Numbered from the stretch's first letter, positions 11,293 to 23,134 are shown. The stretch: DNA of 64,000 bases from Siderastrea siderea (GCA_964030785.1 OZ034971.1:36069804-36133803), one strand, 5' to 3'. Numbers and translations: made by a program. The notes: generated by a model from the letters alone, not told the origin.

Positions 11293-12464
11293 CACCCTGC
11301 GAGCAGAGGCCCTTCGATCGTCAGGAAGAGGAAGGGACCTCTGCCAGCCGCCTCGACTTTCCCTGTTGAGCATGCGCTAAATTCAAATGTAACCGAGCCT
11401 TGTCGGCTTCGCTTCAATTACCATGTTCACTGAATGACAGCCGCGTCGACAACAAACTATTCTGACTTTGGTCGTAACACAAGAGAGTTGAGGAAAGCTT
11501 TAATGAAATCGTAAGGCTGAGAATTAATCTGTTCGAATTTATGTCACAGGTTGAAAACTTATCAGCCTCGAAATGTTTTTGCTGATCAAGAAACTGCGAT
11601 TTGTCGACTGTCAACATGCTGTTACAGTCCAGTGATTTCCAATTAGCGGGTCACGGAAGTCTCGCATAGAAATCTTGGTCTTCGAGATATTTATTTTATT
11701 TTGGCCCTCTTTTTGTCTCCGTCATTCAGAAGTATTTTCGTGTTGAGTCTCTTTCGTCCTCAACATTCTCGTCTTTCATTCAACAAAACGCATTTGTGTC
11801 GAGTTTGTTTCGTATTCAAACTTCTCGGCCGTCATGCGGTGAATTATATTTTGTGCTGAGACCGTTCCGTTTACCGGCCGTCAGTCGGCAAATAATTGTT
11901 TCTCTTGCCGTTTGCTTGTCTCGCCGTTGACCAAAATAAATGTCATTTCGCCATAAAAACAAGCGTTGAAGTGCACATTCGTGTAGCCCTTCGCATCGAT
12001 TCCCGCTCAAACCAGAAGTAAAATTTTTTGGTCCGAAGGCAACCGCAACCCAGATTCTTTTGTTCCAGTTGGTAAATTAGCGATTTGCCATGGCCGGTTG
12101 GCAAACAGACAAAAGAATCTTTACCACACAGAAAATTAAGCAAGGCCTTCGACTGGTGTTGTGTGATATTGCTTATTCCATGAGTATTCACTCCTCCCAG
12201 TGCACTTTTCACGGCTTTGACATCCTTCGAAAGAAAAACGTCCAGTGTTGTGAACTTCACGAGCGTACCGAAAGTACCGTGGGTGCGCATTTAGTCAGCA
12301 ATTTCTAACAAAGCACATGCGCACTCAGCAAAAACTGGAAAAACTGGTTTCAAACCGGACTGACTCATCCGTTTCGGTGGATGAGAAAGTCGAGGCGGCT
12401 GGCAGAGGTCCCTTCCTCTTCCCGGCTTATCTAGGAAGATCGAAGGGCCCCTGCTCGCAGGATA
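11293..12464. mobile_element. MULE-type element carrying a RecQ-like fragment
   Basis: The ends are CACCCTGCGAGCAG and, reversed, TATCCTGCGAGCAG. They continue for about 75 bp as inverted repeats sharing GGCCCTTCGATC, GAAGAGGAAGGGACCTCTGC and CAGCCGCCTCGACTTT. Perfect 9-bp duplications CTGAAAATG flank it (11284-11292, 12465-12473). The interior includes a host-like helicase fragment on the minus strand, making this a candidate gene-capturing (Pack-MULE-like) element. No transposase was seen. Confidence 0.85.
12066..12290 (-). pseudogene. RecQ-family helicase N-terminal fragment
   Basis: The frame reads DVFLSKDVKAVKSALGG, then the RecQ-type Q motif region (ITQHQSKALLNFLCGKD), then Walker A as FVCLPTGHGKSLIYQL. 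In RecQ helicases this part binds ATP. Similarity stops right after YQL, where the family continues with its alanine/proline-rich motif Ia region; instead the frame runs into unrelated sequence. No DEAH motif or other helicase motif follows. The abrupt end suggests a captured exon. It lies wholly inside the MULE at 11293-12464. Confidence 0.7.
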
Positions 12465-12857
12465 CTGAAAATGGGGAAACATTCAAGCTTCTTGAGTTGT
12501 TTTTCGAACTTTTGTAGGATCTTTCAGTGGTCGCGCTACCTGTGTGATTTTTGTCGAGTGCAGAAGCGATGATGATATATAATAATCACGAGTGCTTTTT
12601 TAATTTAAAAAAATAAGGTCCACATCATCGAAAACAACGTGTCATCCCTAACGTAATCGTTGTGGTGTATTTCGGTAATTTGCACCACAGAGATCAATTT
12701 CTTCAAAATTCCTTTGTTGTACTTTCCCTGCAGTAAGCAATTTTCGATATTGTTTTGCGATAAGCCGCTGTCCATTCGAATTTGGTATATCGGATTATGG
12801 AATAGTGGGCACACACGCAAGCCAGAGGCAACTTAGCCAGCGATCGCGTTACAAGCC

Positions 12858-13142
12858 TTGGAAGCGGGAATTGAAGGGAAAGTGCGCGCTTTCGAAAGAA
12901 CGATCATGTCACGACGCTCTCGTGAAAATTCAATCGATGAGAAACGCAGGATAAGAAATGAAAGAAACAAAAGAAAGCGATTGTCTCGGATTATGGAAAG
13001 AGAGGCCAAGAAAATTCGAAAACAGAAAGGAAGAGACACGTATTCGCGTGCTAAATCAGTAACTGGCTCGTGTTTACTATGCCAAACGCGTCGGGAGGAA
13101 CTAGCCGAACAGAATAAAAGAAGAACGCTTTACAGAACCAAA
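12858..13142 (+). CDS. Candidate basic coiled exon, unknown function
   Basis: A 95-codon open stretch, very rich in Arg/Lys/Glu (RRIRNERNKRKRLSRIMERE), predicts a charged helix followed by a CLLC pair. An ATG lies at 12906. The frame reaches a possible donor (AAAGTATGA) at 13143. No family was recognised. It may be a transposon-gene N-terminus or a chance frame; the minus strand is also open here. Confidence 0.3.
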
Positions 13143-13149
13143 GTATGAC

Positions 13150-13690
13150 TTAAATTTTACAAACAGTGCTAATCACAGTATTTAAGATCGCACTTAATAT
13201 TTTTGTTTATCTGAACTGGCGGGTGTTGCGTCTCATACAGTTCGATGTAACATAAACAGATCACAAAATTTAAGATCGCACTTATCCATCTGAACTGGCG
13301 GGTGTTGCGCCTCACACAGTTCGATGTAACATAAACAGTACTAATCACAGAATTAAGATCGCACTTAAGTTAATATTTTTGTCCACCTGAACTGGCGGGT
13401 GTTGCGCCTCATACAGTTTGATGTAACATAGACAGTACTGATCACAAAATTTAAGATCGCACTTATCCATCTGAACTGGCGGGTGTTGCGCCTCATACAG
13501 TTCGATGTAACATAAACACTACTGATCACAAAATTTAAGATCGCACTTAACATTTTTATCCATCTGAACTGGCGGGTGTTGTGCCTCATACAGTTCGAGT
13601 AACATAAACAGTTCTGATCACAAGTTTTAAGATCGCACTTAATATTTTTATCCATATGAACTGGCGGGTGTTGCGCCTCATACATGTACA
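13150..13690. repeat. Minisatellite, six copies of about 79-97 bp
   Basis: TGAACTGGCGGGTGTTG recurs at about 13212, 13291, 13388, 13472, 13564 and 13657. Each copy is followed by CCTCATACAGTTCGATGTAAC and TTAAGATCGCACTTA. Length variation comes from the presence or absence of an AATATTTTT stretch. Confidence 0.9.
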
Positions 13691-13974
13691 GTTCATTGAG
13701 CCCGAAAATAACTGAAAACCTAAGAATTTGCCAAAATTGTTCGTCTAGTGAGGTAGAAAATGAAATTCACTTTCTTTTTTACTGCAATTCTTATAAGTGT
13801 GTAAGGAAAACGTTTTTTAATGATATAATTTTGAAATATCCCGACTTTAACACTCTTAGTGAACGTGACAAAATATTATTTCTCTTTAATAACATAGACC
13901 CTTTTATATGTAAGAAACTAGGATATTTTATTTTCGAGGCTTTCCAGAAAAGAAAACAAAGATCTGGATTGTAA
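13684..13974 (+). pseudogene. Non-LTR retrotransposon C-terminal fragment
   Basis: The frame contains RICQNCSSSEVENEIHFLFYC and ends ...YFIFEAFQKRKQRSGL. The C-x2-C...E-x-EIHFLF-x-C arrangement is the cysteine/histidine tail seen after the reverse transcriptase of many animal LINE ORF2 proteins. The polymerase itself is absent: the sequence to the left is minisatellite, so this is a 5'-truncated copy. A short AT-rich 3' stretch and a TATG microsatellite follow. Confidence 0.65.
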
Positions 13975-14094
13975 TTTAATTGTTATTAATTATGTTATAA
14001 ATCATTGCTGTATAATTACTCCTATCATTCTCTTCCTTTTTGACCTATGTTGAAAACATAGGGTCTTAGCCAGCGTGAAGTTTTTCGCTTTCTA

Positions 14095-14464
14095 TGTTTG
14101 TTTGTTTGTTTGTTTGTATGTATGTATGTATGTATGTATGTATGTATGTATGTATGTATGTATGTATGTATGTATGTATGTATGTATGTATGTATGTATG
14201 TATGTATGTATGTTTGATCCGGGGGGGGAATCTCATGTGAGACGGGCGGGAATCCTCGTCGGAAAATTTAAATTAAAGCTATGCTAAAACAGACGGAGAA
14301 CGCGAGACGACGAGCATCCATGCACCTTTCACCCCCTACTAAGCTAAGAGTACATTCTACTAGTGAAAGAGCTGGTTAGAATCCGCTTACTGAAGCTGAA
14401 GGTCAGACAAGGTTAAGCTTACCGGCCATGTTGAATGTACATATGGGGACGGAAACGATCAGCG
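14095..14464. repeat. (TATG)n microsatellite with conserved right flank, copy 1
   Basis: About 28 TATG units run into TTTGATCCGGGGGG, CATGTGAGACGGGCGGGAAT, and AGACGGAGAACGCGAGACGA. The same microsatellite-plus-flank is found at 39670-40123, so the microsatellite belongs to a dispersed element. This copy lacks about 65 bp present in the other. Confidence 0.85.
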
Positions 14465-16757
14465 CAAATGTGCTTTTCTACTTTTTCCTTTCGAATATTA
14501 TATTTTCAGTAAAAGCTTGGTGTGGTGGAATTGATGGTAATTTCCTAAAGCTATTGTAAGAGCAGGTAAAATTGAACTTTGTCGCGCCAACGGTGGAACG
14601 TGCGTACGTGACAAAAACAATTAACATCGTTCCAAAAATAGACTTGTTGACGAGAAACTGTAGCTTAATTTGTTCTTTTATGATTTGTGTTATGAAACAG
14701 CTGTTTTGGTTATGTATCTTTGAGCAAGATGTTGGTTGAAAAGTTTGTATCTGTGCTTGATATGGATAATTTTGACTGTGCTTTTGAAAAAGCTTTCTTT
14801 GGCAATTTGAAATTTGTAGGGACGTGTTTATAAGATTGCAATGTGCATAAATTAGCTTGTTTATTCAAGCGTGTCAGTAGGTTTTTAAACCTGTTTTTTC
14901 TTCCCAAAATGCGGTTTAGTTTTAGTTTACGATGCAGTGTCCATGATTTATATCAGTCATATCCACAGATTTTCCAGCCGACAAAGAAATGATTTCTTTC
15001 TTGGTTTTTAGTTCGCAGTTGCTATAGCAACTGAGAACTATTGGGGCTGTCCTGGCGTCGTGTGCAGTTGCGTTAACTCTTTGGCAACAAGCCCAGACGG
15101 CCATTCAAAGTAGAATCCTTCGAAGTGTATAAATAGGCAAGTTTTGACGGGCTCTTAACCAAATTTTGCGCTGTCTCTGTGGATGAAGAATTAATCGGAG
15201 TGTTGCAATCCTCGAAAATACCCTAGATTTTGATTTCCAAAGACAGCGCAGGAAGGAATCGGAAGGAAATGTTTACTCAGGTGCGTGTTACGACTCGTTG
15301 GTCTTCAGTTTAGGTTGGCGTTCGCCAGCGGGCTAGGAGCAGCTGGACGAGGAAAGAAAATGGTTGTTAAGGTTAGTTGCTGTCGAAAAGATTGCAAAGA
15401 AGTCTTTGTGTGTTGATGTTTCTGATCTATTAGCGCAAACATTTCTTTATGCATAAGTTGACTGGGGGAGATAATTGGTTATAATTGATAAATAAAGTCC
15501 ACGAAAGGCGATCGTGTATGTTTTCATTTGGTAGGGTTTAAGTTATAAACTATCAAAAATCATCCACATCATAGTGTACCACGTGGCCATTCAAATTTTG
15601 CAAACTTTTGTGTCTCTTTTCTAAATTCTATTTGCAAATTCTAGCCTTAATTTCTTCTTTTCAGGATTATTTCCTGGACTTAGATTCACCAATTTGATTT
15701 CCGTTATTCTTTGATTGCTTTCTGTACGACGCCTTTCTGTGTTTTGGAATTATTTTGTCTAGGTTCCATTTTGCTTCTTATACTCCGTCTTTCGTCTTTT
15801 GCATTTTGTAATTTTCTTGCCTCGATTCCATGTTTGCATTTTAAATGCAAATCAATATAAATTAAAATTAAAATTAGTGTTTTGCTTGTTTTCGTTCTTT
15901 TGCATCTGTAATTATCCTGTTTCTTTTCTTGATTTATTTTATTAAACATACTACGGCGTTAACAGTAGTGATTCTCATTATTCCGAAATGGAAGTGCTCA
16001 ATTGCCTCAATTTCATGCCTGATTAAGGGCGCGAAAAGGTCACATGACCTAAAAAGGCGGGGAATCTTCTTGCAGCGACTAGCAGCTTCATTCATGAGAC
16101 AGTTATGGCGGGCTTGATAGAGCTAGATTTTGAAGGAAAAAGCGTTGGTTTGACGGCTTCAAATTTAAACAAGGCGACGATAGCTCGCTTCTTTAAGGTG
16201 CACGAACAAGGACTGCACTTAAAGGTGGTGAAAAATGGCAGGAGTGAAAATGTGTAGCCTTCATCTAACGGCAAGTTTTTAGTTCCAATTGGTACGAAGA
16301 GCGCCCAGGTGGTCGGTCGCCTTTCCTGAAGAAGATCAAGATTTGCGAGACGATGACGATTTTCAGGCAACATTTGATATTCGGTAAAAATTATATCATT
16401 ATTACGTTGTTTTGAGTGTTTTGGTTTCATTTCGTTGGAATCGGTAACTTATAAAGATGACGATAATTTGCACGACTCCATCGCGATCTTCTCATTTCTC
16501 TTTCTCGTTTCACTACAAAGGGCGCCCTCGCTTCCCATTTCTCGTCCACCAAGTAGTAGCAAGCAGCCGATTCCCTAGCCCACCAGTAACAAGTACTGGG
16601 TTTGGCAAACGACCAGCACCTGGCGTTTCCTTCATCAAGGCCAAACAAAAAAGAAAGCAGGCGAATTTGGTAAAGGACTTTATTTTCTCGTCAGTGGATG
16701 AAGAAGGACAAATGGTAATGCTGTTTCCGATATCAATCAACTTAACGGAGGTCCTAG
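14465..16757. other. No firm gene; scattered open frames
   Basis: A minus-strand stretch near 14835-14890 resembles 38600-38660 (both contain TAGGTTTTTAAACCTGT), so it is a dispersed repeat remnant. The plus-strand frame at 16457-16798 contains GFGKRPAPGVSFIKAKQKRK and is open, but no domain was recognised. Confidence 0.35.
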
Positions 16758-16887
16758 AAAGGGCAGCTGTCTGTGTCAATCGTCTGCAGCGCTATTGAGC
16801 AGGAACTGCGTGACCAAGGAGAGGTCGTTAGACGTGTCATTGTTGACTCTAGGGGACAGCCTATCATGGATTCTTCTCAAACAAGAA
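16758..16887 (+). CDS. Candidate internal exon, unknown protein
   Basis: A plausible acceptor (GTCCTAG, ending 16757) and a strong donor (AAGAAGTAAGTCC, GT at 16888) bracket a 43-codon frame reading KGQLSVSIVCSAIEQELRD, then QGEVVRRVIVDSRGQPIMD. Its composition looks like real protein rather than translated AT-rich DNA. Flanking exons could not be joined with confidence, and the acceptor's pyrimidine tract is weak. Confidence 0.35.
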
Positions 16888-17304
16888 GTAAGTCCTTATA
16901 ATTTGTATGAATTTTATTTTTCTTTTACTTTCATGGCTAAAAGTTTTCCTTCTCCTCTTCCCGAAAAAAACATCAGCCTTTAAAACGGCGAGATTTGCTC
17001 TTTGCTTAAAGTACAGAATCGGCAGCAAAGTAGAATGTTACTATTGATCCCAGACGTCCTTTCCAATTGCTTAAATTTCACCGCCCTTCACGGGCCGTTA
17101 ATTTCACGTGATACAAAAAATTCCTGCTCGTGCGTGGGAAAAGTTGATCTGGCGGTATAAACTGAAATGTGAATCTGCGCTATCCGCCGGACCGGTGTAG
17201 CTTGTTTCAAACGTTTTATAACTTCCAAGTGAGTTTCGGTCAAATGCAGATTATTTCATTTTGACCTCCTATTTTAATCTTGTGGGCCAGAATTTACACT
17301 TACA

Positions 17305-18005
17305 CAGGGTTGTCCCTAACAGCCGGCAGCCAGCAGAATTAACCAGCTAATTGGGTCGTTTGTGCCGGCTACTTTCGTAATATATATGTATTTTTACAGA
17401 CAAATTATTTGTTCCTTTACTGGCGCAGATATATGAAAATGAAACTTTTTTCCCATTGCAGTTTATTGACTTAAAAATAATCTGCTTGGCACAGAGATAC
17501 ACGATTAGTAGTTCATTACGTTGAGTTCTGGGAATTACATGTAGAAAGCCACTGAAGGCATGAATTTATACAATAAAAAAAAAAAGTTATGATTACTTTT
17601 GGAACTGACATGACTTTTGTAAATTTGTGCTCAGAATCAAGGAAATTCCGTTTCTGGGGACTTGCAGTTTATTGACTTAAAAATAATCTGCTTGGCACAG
17701 AGATACACGATTAGTAGTTCATTACGTTGAGTTCTGGGAATTACATGTAGAAAGCCACTGAAGGCATGAATTTATACAATAAAAAAAAAAAGTTATGATT
17801 ACTTTTGGAACTGACATGACTTTTGTAAATTTGTGCTCAGAATCAAGGAAATTCCGTTTCTGGGGACTTAAAATGTAAAAATTTCCTGGGGGGCATGGCC
17901 CCAGACCCCCCCCCCCCTAGAAGGGATCACCTTTGGCGCTCGATAATCACTATCCGGCTACTTAGAAATTTTTGCCAGCTACTTGAAAAGTTGTGGACAA
18001 CCCTG
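17305..18005. mobile_element. Nested hAT-like non-autonomous element
   Basis: The ends CAGGGTTGTCC and GGACAACCCTG are perfect inverted repeats. CTTACA is present on both outer sides (17299-17304, 18006-18011). The CAGGG start resembles hAT elements, though a full 8-bp duplication is not exact. The interior holds the 206-bp tandem duplication and a C run. Confidence 0.65.
17456..17867. repeat. Near-identical 206-bp tandem duplication
   Basis: Two adjacent copies start TTGCAGTTTATTGAC at 17456 and 17662. They match throughout as read, including an 11-base A run. This implies a very recent duplication or an assembly artefact. Confidence 0.9.
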
Positions 18006-18359
18006 CTTACACAATGTTTAACCCAAATGTTCCTCACAGTTATCCCACTGACTTTAAAGAAATCCGATTACATCTGGTTCAACTTTTCCCACGCGAGAGC
18101 AAGAATTCTTTGTATCACGTCGTCAGTACTTTCAATTGAAAGTTGAAAGTGCAGAGTAAATTTAAGCGCGGTGAAATTTTAAGCCATTTAAAAGCTTGGG
18201 TGTGGAACTCCCATTTTTTTAACGTCTACCATGATTTGAACTTCTTTGCTATCAGTGCCGTTTGCCGTTTCCCTCATTTGATAGTTCATTTCACCAGTCG
18301 AGTTAATATTTTACTACACAGAAGAGGAATTTTGGGCATCGCAGCGGACCTTTACATGT

Positions 18360-19282
18360 ATGTCTCAAAAGACATTTAGAAAGTGGAAGCCAGGGGTATG
18401 GGCCGCATTAAGCAACAGGCTCTACACCCTGGAGGACGAGTCTCAGGCAGAAGAGACATTAGTGGACCACCAAGATCCGTAATTAGATACTGTTGTAAGT
18501 TTCCTTAACATGTTCATGGCTCATTCAATTTTAACCACACCTTCCTCTCAGGAATCTGTCAGGGGTGGGGCACTACTTTTAAACAGGTAAAATTGTGGCT
18601 TTTTAAAGTTACATAATTATTATTGTTCTAGCGATTTGTTAACACGTTCAAAGTACTGAGGTTTATTAAGATTGATCCAAGTTAATTTAACAGCACAAAC
18701 TCCGTGAGAACTAAACTAAAAGGTTGGGTAAAAACTCAGAGGTTCAAATAGACTAACAACGAAACAAATTTAAGTAACTGTGTTGAGTAAATTTCGTTAC
18801 CTTGGTAAATGAAAGAAATGCCATTGAAATAAAAATTGAATGAAACATATTTTTCAGTATTTAAATAAGAAATTCTAAAATACTCTAGAATTCAACATGA
18901 AAACCTGTTTTGTGATCATACACTCCTAATTTCTGAATTTCTGCTTTCACAGGCTCAAAATCAAGACAGCTTCTCTGAAATAAAAAATATGTTTAAAGAA
19001 ATCAAAGAAACCCTTGAAGTAGAGAAAGAGAAGAAAAGAGTGAAAGATATTATTAAGTGTGTTATTTGTCAGTCATCATGCGCTGCATCATTGTATTTTT
19101 GTGTTGCTGGGTGTGGCCAATTAATTGTGTGCTTCTACTCTACCTCTAGATTGGAGGATTGCCCCCTTTGTAGAGTCAGTCTACCAGATGCAGAAACTCG
19201 CAAGCCACTTAAGATAAGTGGCCTGGCAGAGTTTTTTGGTATTCCTGATATTTCGATGACATTGGCACTACGCCAGTGTTAA
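18360..19282 (+). CDS. RING-like zinc finger protein, two exons, one in-frame stop
   Basis: Exon 1 (18360-18494) starts MSQKTFRKWKPGVWAALSNR and ends at a strong donor, GTAAGT. Exon 2 (18953-19282) follows a TTTCACAG acceptor and continues in phase as AQNQDSFSEIKNMFKEIK, with a charged coiled helix. Next comes a RING-like cysteine cluster (CVICQ, a C-x3-C, CFYSTSRLEDCPLCR), then the tail to TAA at 19280. RING-type fingers usually act in ubiquitin transfer, but histidine and several canonical spacings are not clear here. A TAA at 18480-18482 interrupts exon 1 in frame. Using an earlier GTAATT donor would avoid it but breaks the phase with exon 2. The gene is therefore a pseudogene, a polymorphic null, or a misread base. 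It sits just left of the CACTA-like element. Confidence 0.5.
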
Positions 19283-19642
19283 AGAGACAGGAACGTCACA
19301 ACGAAGGAACTCTAACAGCTTTAATAACAACAAATCGCTCACACTACAAGATGGCGGCGATATGAACAAACGAGGAAAAGAAAACCTGCGCGCACATATA
19401 ATAGTAACACAATACCGCAGGAACTGCCTGCTGGCGCTAAGGGAAGCCAGCATTGATGTAAACAATGTTGCTGATGGGGATGATGAAATCCTTTAAGGGT
19501 CTTAAACATTAATGTTGAAAGGTCCTTGTTGTACAAAACTAAAACAGAGGGGTTTAATTTTCACAGCAAAAAACGTTAACTCCTTTAATTTTCAATTTTA
19601 CAACTAGAAAAATCAACAACAGCTTACACTACTTGGCAAGCG

Positions 19643-20068
19643 ACATATGACAAACATATGAGCAACATATGAAAAACATGTAAAAAAGATATGACATATG
19701 ACAAAAACATATGAAATAGGTACAGTTTGAAAATTCAAAATTTTTTCAAAAAATTGCAATTTTCTGGGAAACATATGATAAACATATAACACATATGACA
19801 GAACATATAAGACATATGACATATAAGACATATTCTCCAAAACATATGACTTAATATGTGACTCATATGTCAAAAGATTTGATAAAAGTATAAACATATG
19901 GCAAACATATAAAACATATGACATTGACCTTCAATGACAATGCAAACATATGACACCAAATGAGAAACAAGTGACAGTTGTTGGATATCCTGACATCTGA
20001 GAAAACAAACATATGACTCAAGTGTGACTCATATGTCAGCAGTTTTCCACAACAGCATAACATATGAC
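19643..20068. repeat. Left subterminal CATATG-rich array
   Basis: CATATG (self-complementary) recurs about every 10-30 bp in short units such as AACATATGACA and GACATATGA, with little other structure. Its counterpart is at 31920-32665 near the opposite end. In CACTA elements subterminal repeats bind transposase; that role is inferred here. Confidence 0.8.
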
Positions 20069-21455
20069 ATTAACATGTCTTTAGCACCTGACATTATAAA
20101 TTACACTGAATATTGGGTGGAAACCAGTGAAAAAACCTACCAAAAACCTTCACAAAAGCATGTAACAGAAAATTATCCTGTGAAAAACCTGTGAATTTTG
20201 CAGGGTATAAAGATTCGTTTAAAAACATTCTCAATTTATTGGGAACTTTCAGGGAAAAAAGCTGTAAAAGAATTGACCTGTGAAAAAAGAAAACATGAAT
20301 ATTGACTGACAGCAAACCTTTAAAAAAAAGTGCGAAAAAGCCTGTATTAATCATATAATAATATAGTTTCCAATATTGGTAGATTCTTGTAGCCGCCGAT
20401 TTAAAGCTCCATGTACAGAATCAGAATCATTTTAAATTAATTATTGAGACCTCATGAAAATCAGCCTTCAGGTTATCTGTGCATCTAACACAGCGCTAAA
20501 ACTGCACTACATCTTTTAAAACATACAATAAAACTGCAAAAATATAATCTCTTTTTCAGAAATACATTCAAAGCTTGGTTGGTTTGAGTTCATTATCACT
20601 GGACCGACTCTAACAAAGATAAGCTTAAATATATTCAGGATATATCATACTGATATGAATGACTTCACAAAACAGAAATATAAATGAAAGAAAATCTCAG
20701 GTCTTTCAAAAAGTTTTTAATATGTTTCTTTCAGTTGCACAGTCATTTCTTACAGTGTAGTTAGCTAAATTATCTGACTATTATCAAACTACACATCTGA
20801 ACAACAATATATATATATATATAATTATGTTAGCTACCTTGAAAAGTCAGTAAAAGTCCTCAAAAATCTTGGAAAATGGCTTTGCATCCTTCATTTATAT
20901 CCCTCGCATTTGTTCCTTTTAGTGTTCATGGAACTTATCTTTTCCTGCACTGATGTAGGAAAATAGTTTTCTAAGGAAATAACATAACTTTCCAAAAACG
21001 TAATCCAGAAAAGAAATCCGTCTTCTGTAAAACGATTCTGTAAAACAAGAGAAAACGACAGAGAAAACAAGATGGTTGCCAAACACAATTGAGCCTACAG
21101 ATCTGTGGTCAGCTGACTTATTCTCCTGCAAGGACTGGACTCGATTGTGAAAAAGGCGGGAAAATTAACCAATGACAAAGCAGCTTTTGCACGGCTGGCA
21201 AGTTCTTGTGCAAGGCCAAGGCTTTTTTCAACTTTATCGTCTACAACCAGAATGAAAGTCGCTTTGAAAGATGTTTTTGGTTATAAAAGGTAAGATTTTA
21301 TAATTGAAATGTAGCTGAAAAGATTTTCCACCCTGAAACATGGCCAAAAATCCATTTCATTGACCGCTAGGGACTGGGGCGAGTGAATCGCGCTCCGGCG
21401 ATCGAGTTGAACTCGTGAAGGTTGTGTTCTGTGGGTCGTTGTGTCGTGTTACAAG
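20069..21455. other. No recognised gene; AT-rich, promoter side of chromodomain gene
   Basis: Contains AACCTGTGAA-type repeats near 20110-20290 and an (AT)n run at 20807-20822. From about 21100 the base composition rises toward the chromodomain gene's start. No TATA box can be assigned with confidence. Confidence 0.35.
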
Positions 21456-22453
21456 ATGGATTATCGAAAACTCCACTTAACTTCTAGTGTAGATCTTTTG
21501 AGGGACGTGTACACAAACTATCGCCCTAGAAAGCGAAGTCGGAGATCCAGAGTCTTCGAAGTGGAGCGTCTAATTGCCAAGCGAGATCGAGCCGAGGTAA
21601 GCGCCATGTTGTTGTTTGGAAAGTAAGCTTATAAGCTTATAACATGTTTGTCCAACACGATGTTGGACGGAAATATTTGATCGTTTAGCCGGCTTTTTAA
21701 GGTAAGATATCCTGGACTCAAGGAATTCACTTAAATAGCTAAGGGCCTTTGTTATGGTTCTTTCACAGGGTACAGAATATTTGGTGAAGTGGCTGCACTA
21801 TTCAAAATATGAAGCCACGTGGGAGAGTGCTGATGACATTTCCCCCGAGTGTATTCGGTCAGTTAGCCATCATTGATGTTCCAGTGTTCTGTACATTGTA
21901 GCCTATCTTATAGTTGAAGTTAATGTTTAGCAAGTTAGCTTTAGACAGTTGATCAGGTAGATTTCTAACTAGGTTACAACTGTACACCTTATTAGTGATA
22001 TTAAAAATAATTTCATGTGTTGAACATTTTAGGTAGGTGTGGGCAGAGCCAATGAAGAGTGAGAACATTTTTTCTCAATCTTAAGTAAGAGTTCGCCCAC
22101 AGGTGTGGCTGTTGTTGATTTATAAAGGGGTTTTTATTTATTTGTATTTTAGACTATTTGAACATCCTCAACCAGACAGAGTAGAAGTTATACAAGCTTT
22201 AGATCAGTTGAGACAGGCAGTGGAATGCAGACTTAAGTCGAAAAGCTGCCTTCCATTGACCATTGACTTTCCCTCTCATGTATTTCGCTACTTGTTTGAG
22301 GGCAAAGGGGAGGTCAATGGGGGGTGGCTTTACCTCAACCAAGAAGATTTTCGCCAAGAGCATTTTCCAAAGGATTGGGACAGATATCTTGACCATTTTG
22401 GAGAAGGACATAAAATATGCTACCCACTGAGAATGCGACATTTCTTGTCTTAG
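21456..22453 (+). CDS. Chromodomain protein, 176 aa, three exons
   Basis: The exons are 21456-21596, 21769-21857 and 22153-22453, joined by GAG|GTAAGC, TTTCACAG|GGT, CG|GTCAGT and TTTTAG|A with the frame kept throughout (531 nt with stop). Residues about 33-70 form a chromodomain: FEVERLIAKRDRAE, then TEYLVKWLHYSKYEATWE. The aromatic cage positions (F, W, Y/W) are retained, so binding to a methylated lysine such as on histone H3 is likely. The N-terminus is basic (RPRKRSRRSR). The C-terminal 100 residues match no domain I know. The gene is convergent with the transposase gene (682 bp between stops) and lies inside the CACTA-like element. Chromodomains are known on some transposon proteins, where they direct integration to heterochromatin; that role is an inference here. 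Confidence 0.8.
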
Positions 22454-23134
22454 TCTCCAAAGAAATTCATTTATGATGCAAACGGGGTCCTGCAGGAGAG
22501 TCCAAGAGCCTACACAGAGAGGGTTTCTTTCTCTTTTGCTAGGACTCCATGCTAGAGGGTAGGACACCATTATACACATTTTAATTTTCTTTTCGGTTTT
22601 GTTTTGGCCTATAGGCTCTGACAAGTATGGAACCCATGATCCCTCACACTCCGGTTACTAGGATAGTCAAGTTGTGTAACTCCACACATCAGTTTTGCAT
22701 CCTTAATGATTTCTTTGGTGGCCAAGACAAGAATTTTTGCATTCTCAGTGAGTAGCATAACTTCCTCTCAGGTTCTCGAAAATCAGTCAGAGTCACCACA
22801 AACAGTCTTTCTGAGGACTACACTCACCCAGACGATCATACTTCACCAACTTGTTACAGCTTAAAGATAGACTCTTATCGTGACTTCCACTCAGGATGTC
22901 AAAAGGACAGTCAAATATCACAAACAACAGTCCTTTACCCTCTTACACTGCATGATATAACTTGTGGGTTGAAACCATTTCATTTACAATCAGTGCAGTC
23001 AGGTTTGTTATCAGGCTGTTTAAAGCATGATTTATCACAAAACTCATGTTGAAACAGTATAGCTTTTTTGTGGGTGAACGTTCTTGTTCCAAACAATTAT
23101 AATTGCGGAAAACATATTTTACAGGTAGTTACTG

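Larger units (their letters stand above)
17069..18183. mobile_element. DNA transposon with about 85-bp terminal inverted repeats
   Basis: The left end GCTTAAATTTCACCGC... is mirrored on the right as GGCTTAAAATTTCACCGC... when reversed. Both continue to GTGATACAAA.AATTC.TGCT and GCGTGGGAAAAGTTGA. The middle is largely filled by a nested element at 17305-18005. No transposase was found. Confidence 0.65.

Noticed and set aside
18479..18480. Alternative donor GTAATT in the RING-like gene that would skip the stop
   Set aside because: It leaves the exon in phase 2 and the next exon would then hit a stop within about ten codons.
22199..22624. 141-codon minus-strand frame
   Set aside because: It is the antisense shadow of the chromodomain gene's last exon.
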